In this document: positions 14,628 to 18,657 of the stretch, in pieces
Numbering within the stretch: position 1 is the stretch's first letter
Layout: each line of letters begins with the position of its first letter
Assembly (NCBI GenBank): GCA_023228725.1
Contig: JALOAQ010000056.1
Coordinates: forward strand, 1 to 18,657
Length of the DNA stretch: 18,657 nt
Direction: 5' to 3'
DNA from: Bacteroidales bacterium
Lineage (GTDB): Bacteria; Bacteroidota; Bacteroidia; Bacteroidales; ML635J-15
The notes under the pieces: model-generated
Seen by the model: the letters and a program-made list of their open reading frames with translations, nothing else
Database searches by the model: none
Told to the model about the DNA's origin: nothing
Made by a program: the position numbers and the translations under genes

Positions 14628-15095
14628 TTATTTTTTTTCAAGTTCTTTTTCTTGACAATTTGTGTGCGATTTTGATTTGCATCCGCCGCAACCACTAGCA
14701 CTGCTTTCAGCTTTTGCTCCGCCACAATCAGCAGGTTTTACTATTCCTATTTTTTCGCAACCTAACTTTTGTGTATTTGCTGGCTTATGCACATTTGCTT
14801 TATAATCTATTTCGTTTAAAGAAGCAATAAGTTTATCCACATCTGTTTTGTCATTGCGATATTTAACAACAACTAAATCTGTTTCATGATTAACATCAAC
14901 AGCCGTAACACCTTTTGTGTAGGATAGTTGTTTTTTTACTTTGGCGGCACAGTTTCCGCAATCCATTTCGCAATTTAATACTACTTCTGAGATTTTAGAG
15001 TTTTCTTTTTCTACTTTTTTTGTGTTCTTATCTTGCGCATTTATTACGGCTACTGTTAAGAACATCATTGTTAAAATTAAAATTGACTTTTTCAT
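14628..15095 (-). CDS. Exported heavy-metal-associated (HMA) protein with Cys-rich tail
   Basis: The 155-residue protein has a signal peptide (MKKSILILTMMFLTVAVINAQ). Residues about 36-103 form an HMA domain of the Atx1/CopZ type: VVLNCEMDCGNCAAKVKKQL carries the metal-binding CxxC at Cys46 and Cys49 plus an extra Cys42, followed by GVTAVDVNHETDLVVVKYRN and VDKLIASLNEIDYKANV. The C-terminal tail adds five cysteines (113, 124, 136, 139, 147) in CGG and CGGC settings with a His, which could form a second metal site. It is probably a periplasmic copper (or other soft-metal) carrier. It lies 32 nt after the TonB-dependent receptor gene in the same direction, which suggests it receives metal from that receptor. 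Copper as the ligand is inferred from the family. Confidence 0.85.
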   Translation of the reverse strand: MKKSILILTMMFLTVAVINAQDKNTKKVEKENSKISEVVLNCEMDCGNCAAKVKKQLSYTKGVTAVDVNHETDLVVVKYRNDKTDVDKLIASLNEIDYKANVHKPANTQKLGCEKIGIVKPADCGGAKAESSASGCGGCKSKSHTNCQEKELEKK

Positions 15096-15127
15096 ACTTT
15101 ATAAATTTAATTTATTAATAAAAATTT

Positions 15128-17341
15128 TTAATTATCTTCTTTTTTTGCTAAGGCAAATCTTATTCCTATATAAAATTTGCGTCCGTGAACAGGTCCCCAT
15201 ATTAATGAAGAATCAAAAAAGTCTCCATAAGGATCGCTTGCTGCTATAATTGGGTTTTTTTGAACAAAATTTAAAATATTTTCTGCTCCAAGATAAATCT
15301 CCCAAGTTTTAAAATATTTTGTTATTTGTGCATTCATAATATAATATGATGGAAATTCTGTGTCAAATCTGTAAGCTAATGGATTTTCTTCTGTTGAAGG
15401 TATTCTTCCACCTCCATTAAATTGTGTTGTAAAATCAAATTGCCATTTTTCAAGTGGTGTTTTGTATGACATTGTTAATAGGGCTTTAAACCTATTTGTA
15501 AGTGGAGCTTCAAGTAATTTGTTGTCTATAGTTTGCTTTACATCATTATATCTAAAAGCTGCTGTTGCGTCTAATCCTTTAATTAGGGCATAGCTTGCTT
15601 CTATTTGATAAGTATTTGAATAAGATTTTCCGTCTAAATTATAAAATTTTACTTCGCGTGGGGATTCAAAATCTGCAATAATTTGATTTACAAATTGTGT
15701 TCTGTAAAATTCTGCATTAATTGCCATATCTCTATCTCCAATAGGAATATACCAAGTGATATTACTTCCAAAATTCCAAGCTTCTTCCAATTTTAAATCT
15801 GGTGCAATTATAAACTTACGTGATGAGGCTAATAAATAATTATTTTCAGCCAAAACATTAGCATACCTATAACCTTTACCAACCGAAGCTCGCCAAGATA
15901 TTGCTCCTGTAATATTGTATTTTAGATTTAATCTTGGTGTTATTAAAACTCCTTCTTGATTATGGTAATCTGCACGTATTCCAGCAATTACATGTAAATT
16001 AAAAGGCAAACTTGCTGTATATTGAAAATAAGTTCCAGGTACTATTTCCTGATTTAACATTGTGGAATCGTTAAGTAATTGGTTTAAATTTTCGTACTTA
16101 AAACTTAAACCAGCATTATATTTATGGTCTTCGTTGCCAGAAAAAGCTGATTGCCAAATTACATTTAGATATGCTGATTGTTGTGTAGCATCGAAATTTG
16201 TTTTTCCATAAATAGAATTTTGATCGTGATAAGTAAAGCTACTTACCATAGCTAAGCTTCTATAGTTTTTTTCAGGAAAAACATAACCCATTTTGTAAAA
16301 TCCTTGAAATCTTTTTGTAGCTATTTGTATTTTATATGGGTCTAAAATTTCGCTAGAGTTTAAAAACTTAGAGCTTTGTCCGCTTTTTCTATTTTCATCA
16401 ATGTATTGAATCCCTGTTCTGATTGTTAGATTTTTGCCAAAATAATCCCAACGGTTAAATAAAATGTTTTGTCGCATTTTCGGCATATCCATAAAACCGT
16501 CTTTATTTTCGTCAATTTCAAAAAAATCGCTTTGTGAATGAGCAAAAATCATAGTTGACCATTTTGGATTTAAAATAATAGAACCATCTAAATTTGTTTC
16601 AGATTTTCCTGCTGAACTTAAAAATTGATTAAAATATAGGGCATCTGCAGTTTTAGGTTTTTTATATTCAATATTTATTTGACCTGTAATTGCGTCATAG
16701 CCGTTTATTACCGCCGAAGTTCCTTTCGAAACCTGAATTGACTCCATCCAAGGGCCAGGGATATAACCTAAAGCATAAGGTTGGGATAGTCCATATAGAT
16801 TAGGGAAATTTTCTGTCATCATTTGAACATATTTTCCTGCTAATCCTAAAAGTTTTATTTGTTTTGCACCAGTTGTGGCATCACTATATGAGGCATCAAC
16901 CGAAGCATTTGTTTCAAAACTTTCAGATAAGTTACAGCAAGCTGCTTTGCATAATTCCGCCCCTGAAATTGTTTGAACACTCCCAATTTCCATGCGTGAA
17001 TAATGTGTGCCAACTTGACGTTCACCAACAATTACTTCATCTAAAATTATATTGCTATTTAATAAAACTTCTAAATTTTGATGAGTTTTTTTAACCTCTA
17101 TTGTGTCGTTGTTGTAACCAACAAAACTGAAAATTAAGTTATTGCTTTCTTTTGATTTTGCAAGCTCAAATTTTCCATGAATATCGCTTGTAGTACCGAT
17201 ACTTGTATTTTCCCACCAAATGTTTACTCCAAACATTGGTTTTTTTCCAGCTTCGGAATTGTCGTAAACAATCCCGGATACTTGTGCATTAAGAGACAAT
17301 ACTAATATAGTATTGAAAATAATGCTAAATATTTTTTTCAT
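15128..17341 (-). CDS. TonB-dependent receptor with Cys triad in the plug, probable metal/metallophore transporter
   Basis: The 737-residue outer-membrane protein starts with a signal peptide (ending LVLSLNAQ). A carboxypeptidase-regulatory-like domain covers about 21-96 (VSGIVYDNSEAGKKPMFGVN, FSFVGYNNDTIEV). The plug covers about 115-230, with a conserved run AELCKAACCNLSESFETNAS (Cys131, Cys135, Cys136), IKLLGLAGKYVQMM, PGPWMESIQVSKGTSAV and ITGQINIEYKKP. A 22-strand beta-barrel follows to the end. No SusD partner is present, so it is not a glycan-uptake SusC. The cysteine triad and the adjacent HMA proteins suggest copper or another soft metal as substrate. A short gap (56 nt) without promoter separates it from the upstream Cys/His-rich gene, so it is probably in the same operon. 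The exact cargo is uncertain. Confidence 0.85.
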   Translation of the reverse strand: MKKIFSIIFNTILVLSLNAQVSGIVYDNSEAGKKPMFGVNIWWENTSIGTTSDIHGKFELAKSKESNNLIFSFVGYNNDTIEVKKTHQNLEVLLNSNIILDEVIVGERQVGTHYSRMEIGSVQTISGAELCKAACCNLSESFETNASVDASYSDATTGAKQIKLLGLAGKYVQMMTENFPNLYGLSQPYALGYIPGPWMESIQVSKGTSAVINGYDAITGQINIEYKKPKTADALYFNQFLSSAGKSETNLDGSIILNPKWSTMIFAHSQSDFFEIDENKDGFMDMPKMRQNILFNRWDYFGKNLTIRTGIQYIDENRKSGQSSKFLNSSEILDPYKIQIATKRFQGFYKMGYVFPEKNYRSLAMVSSFTYHDQNSIYGKTNFDATQQSAYLNVIWQSAFSGNEDHKYNAGLSFKYENLNQLLNDSTMLNQEIVPGTYFQYTASLPFNLHVIAGIRADYHNQEGVLITPRLNLKYNITGAISWRASVGKGYRYANVLAENNYLLASSRKFIIAPDLKLEEAWNFGSNITWYIPIGDRDMAINAEFYRTQFVNQIIADFESPREVKFYNLDGKSYSNTYQIEASYALIKGLDATAAFRYNDVKQTIDNKLLEAPLTNRFKALLTMSYKTPLEKWQFDFTTQFNGGGRIPSTEENPLAYRFDTEFPSYYIMNAQITKYFKTWEIYLGAENILNFVQKNPIIAASDPYGDFFDSSLIWGPVHGRKFYIGIRFALAKKEDN

Positions 17342-17397
17342 ATTTCATTCTGTTTTTATTTAATTAATACTGATTTTAAAAAGTAAAATCGTAAAAA

Positions 17398-17862
17398 TCA
17401 TAATCTAAAAACAGAAAATAAAGCTTGAATGTCTATGCCGAATGATTGATATCTTAGTAATGGAGGGATTTTTAAAAATCCAGTAAAAATATTGTCAAAA
17501 CTATTGTAATTACTAAGTATATCAATTGGGAATAATTGCAAATTAAATAAATCTGTAAAACTAGCTTTAGGAACTTTTACTATATCATACTCAAAAAACA
17601 ATTCATTTAAAGAATAGAAAGAAACTTTAGAATGTTGTAAATGTTCTTCCTCAGATTGATGATGACAAGAACAATTAGTATGATGATCGCAAGAATTACA
17701 AGCTTTATGATTATGAGAATATTCTCCAAACTCAAAAAATGCAACTTCGCTATGTACTTGTTCGCAAGAATTACATAAGTATTTCTCAACATAAAATCCA
17801 TTTGATGAAACAAATAAGACTATTGTTGTAAACAGAGCAAATATTTTGTTTAAAAACTTCAT
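17398..17862 (-). CDS. Exported Cys/His-rich protein, probable metal binder
   Basis: The 154-residue protein has a signal sequence (about 1-22). A dense metal-ligand region at 30-77 follows: Cys30, Cys33, His50, His52, Cys55, Cys58, His60, His61, Cys64, Cys66, His67, His68, then His74 and His77. The rest has no cysteines and ends with PPLLRYQSFGIDIQALFSVF. The arrangement recalls small Bacteroidota exported proteins with Cys/His clusters and a C-terminal Pro-Pro (HYC_CC_PP-like), but the CC motif is missing, so I do not assign the family. It is the first gene of the operon with the receptor and HMA proteins, and may sense or collect the metal. The promoter at 17870-17902 is near-leaderless. 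Confidence 0.7.
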   Translation of the reverse strand: MKFLNKIFALFTTIVLFVSSNGFYVEKYLCNSCEQVHSEVAFFEFGEYSHNHKACNSCDHHTNCSCHHQSEEEHLQHSKVSFYSLNELFFEYDIVKVPKASFTDLFNLQLFPIDILSNYNSFDNIFTGFLKIPPLLRYQSFGIDIQALFSVFRL

Positions 17863-17869
17863 TCAATTG

Positions 17870-17902
17870 CAAAATTACAGATTTTTGTTTAATTAAAACA
17901 AA
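17870..17902 (-). promoter_or_regulatory. Promoter of the metal operon, with an overlapping near-palindrome
   Basis: On the minus strand TAATTTTG (17877-17870) matches TAnnTTTG, and TTTG (17902-17899) lies 21 nt upstream. Only 7 nt separate the -7 box from ATG 17862, predicting a near-leaderless message. A near-palindrome at 17881-17905 (ATTTTTGTTT facing AAAACAAAAAT, one base out of register) covers the -33 box and could be an operator. The AT-richness of the region weakens the operator idea. Confidence 0.5.
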
Positions 17903-18127
17903 AATAATGTTAAAAAGTTTTTAAAATTGTAAAAACTGCTTACAAAACTAGTCAAATTTCACATTTTATTTTTTTAATAAAGCTTTTTAATAATTAAAAT
18001 AGCCATTTCGATAAGCTAATAAATGATAAAGATTTAAAAAAACAAAATAATAGAACAATCCTGATATTAATTGTTTTTTTATGCAAAAACTATTTAATTT
18101 GCTATTGATTAATTTCTAATAAAAACT

Positions 18128-18657
18128 ATGTTTAATATTAAACTTAATAAAGCAAAAAAAAATAATTTTATAATTTTTTGTTTTCTTCTTGTTTTTCTTT
18201 CTTGCAACTCTAAAACCAAAAATTTTGAATATTCAACAAAATCACCTGATGGTAAAATTTCTATGATTTTTGGACTTGAAAATGGTTTTCCTTATTATCA
18301 GGTTTTTTCAGATGAGGAATTGTTAATTGATAAATCAAGTTTAGGTTTTGAGTTTAAAAATGCACCAGAATTTAAAGGAAATTTTCAACTTATAAGTAAT
18401 GAAACAAAAGAATTTAAAGAAATTTGGAAGCCTGTAGTTGGAACTAGTTCCGAAATTTTAAATCATTATAATGAAAGTGTTTTTCTTTTAAAAGAAAGAG
18501 AAGGGCAAAAACGCGAATTAATTTTTACTTTAAGAGTTTATAATGATGGTTTTGCTTTTCGTTACACTATTCCGGGTAATGGAGAAGAATTAGAAATTAT
18601 TAACGAAAACACAATGTTTAGATTTGCTCAAAACGACTCTGCTTGGTGGATTCCTTC
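18128..18657 (+). CDS. GH97-like glycosidase lipoprotein, N-terminal part (cut by window edge)
   Basis: The plus-strand frame opens at ATG 18128 and is still open at the right edge (176 codons seen). A lipoprotein signal ends at Cys26 (FIIFCFLLVFLSC). The mature region begins SPDGKISMIFGLENGFPYYQ, followed by LLIDKSSLGFEF and EIWKPVVGTSSEILNHYNES. The later LIFTLRVYNDGFAFRYTIPG is typical of the N-terminal beta-sandwich of glycoside hydrolase family 97, which holds alpha-glucosidases and alpha-galactosidases such as SusB. The catalytic domain lies beyond the window, so the sugar specificity cannot be judged. It is divergent from the metal operon across a 265-nt AT-rich region with no clear consensus promoter on the plus strand. 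Confidence 0.75.
   Translation, partial: MFNIKLNKAKKNNFIIFCFLLVFLSCNSKTKNFEYSTKSPDGKISMIFGLENGFPYYQVFSDEELLIDKSSLGFEFKNAPEFKGNFQLISNETKEFKEIWKPVVGTSSEILNHYNESVFLLKEREGQKRELIFTLRVYNDGFAFRYTIPGNGEELEIINENTMFRFAQNDSAWWIP

Noticed and set aside
15128..17341. Receptor as a SusC-type glycan importer linked to the nearby GH97-like gene
   Set aside because: No SusD gene is present, the GH97-like gene is divergent and separated by the promoter region, and the receptor's neighbours are metal-binding proteins.
17863..18127. Small RNA or riboswitch between the metal operon and the GH97-like gene
   Set aside because: The region is extremely AT-rich, and apart from the near-palindrome at the promoter I found no stable conserved-looking fold.

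Overview
This window comes from an AT-rich member of the Bacteroidota. Three things support this. The gene families are characteristic (DUF4271 next to hemD and rnpA, a carboxypeptidase-regulatory-like TonB-dependent receptor, a GH97-like lipoprotein, a large fibronectin/DNRLRE secreted protein). Several genes have the phylum's promoter pattern, a TTTG -33 box about 20 nt from a TAnnTTTG -7 box. Shine-Dalgarno sequences are generally absent. No RNA genes, CRISPR array or integrase were seen.

Layout. 1-2396 (-): start of a very large secreted multidomain protein that runs off the left edge. 2397-3261: a gene-free stretch with its promoter, a tandem TTTGGACA pair and an array of REP-like hairpins. 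3262-4023 (-): NlpE-META lipoprotein. 4097-4487 (-): a fused relic made of the start of a uracil-DNA-glycosylase-like gene and the end of a DUF488 gene. 4496-5826 (-): AhpD-like and LiaF-like genes. 5931-6970 (-): an AbiE-type toxin-antitoxin operon in which the antitoxin looks whole and the toxin is cut to about one third; a perfect 30-bp palindrome covers its promoter. 7128-9338 (-): metallo-hydrolase, small lipoprotein and GT9 glycosyltransferase, tightly packed.

9429-13908 (+): a rightward run of coiled-coil membrane protein, DUF4271 protein, hemD, rnpA and S41 peptidase, with short gaps or overlaps. 13907-14074: a MITE-like palindromic element lying between convergent genes, with its left terminal repeat starting inside the peptidase stop codon. 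14087-17862 (-): a probable copper (or other soft metal) handling operon, transcribed in the order Cys/His-rich exported protein, TonB-dependent receptor with a Cys triad in its plug, HMA protein with CxxC and a Cys-rich tail, then a degenerate HMA-like protein. 18128-18657 (+): start of a GH97-like glycosidase lipoprotein, cut by the right edge.

The items most worth a second look are the hairpin array, whose loops match exceptionally stable DNA mini-hairpins and whose arms show compensatory and mosaic copies; the disarmed AbiE locus with its palindromic operator; the chimeric pseudogene; and the four-gene metal operon, which looks like a receptor with dedicated metallochaperones.
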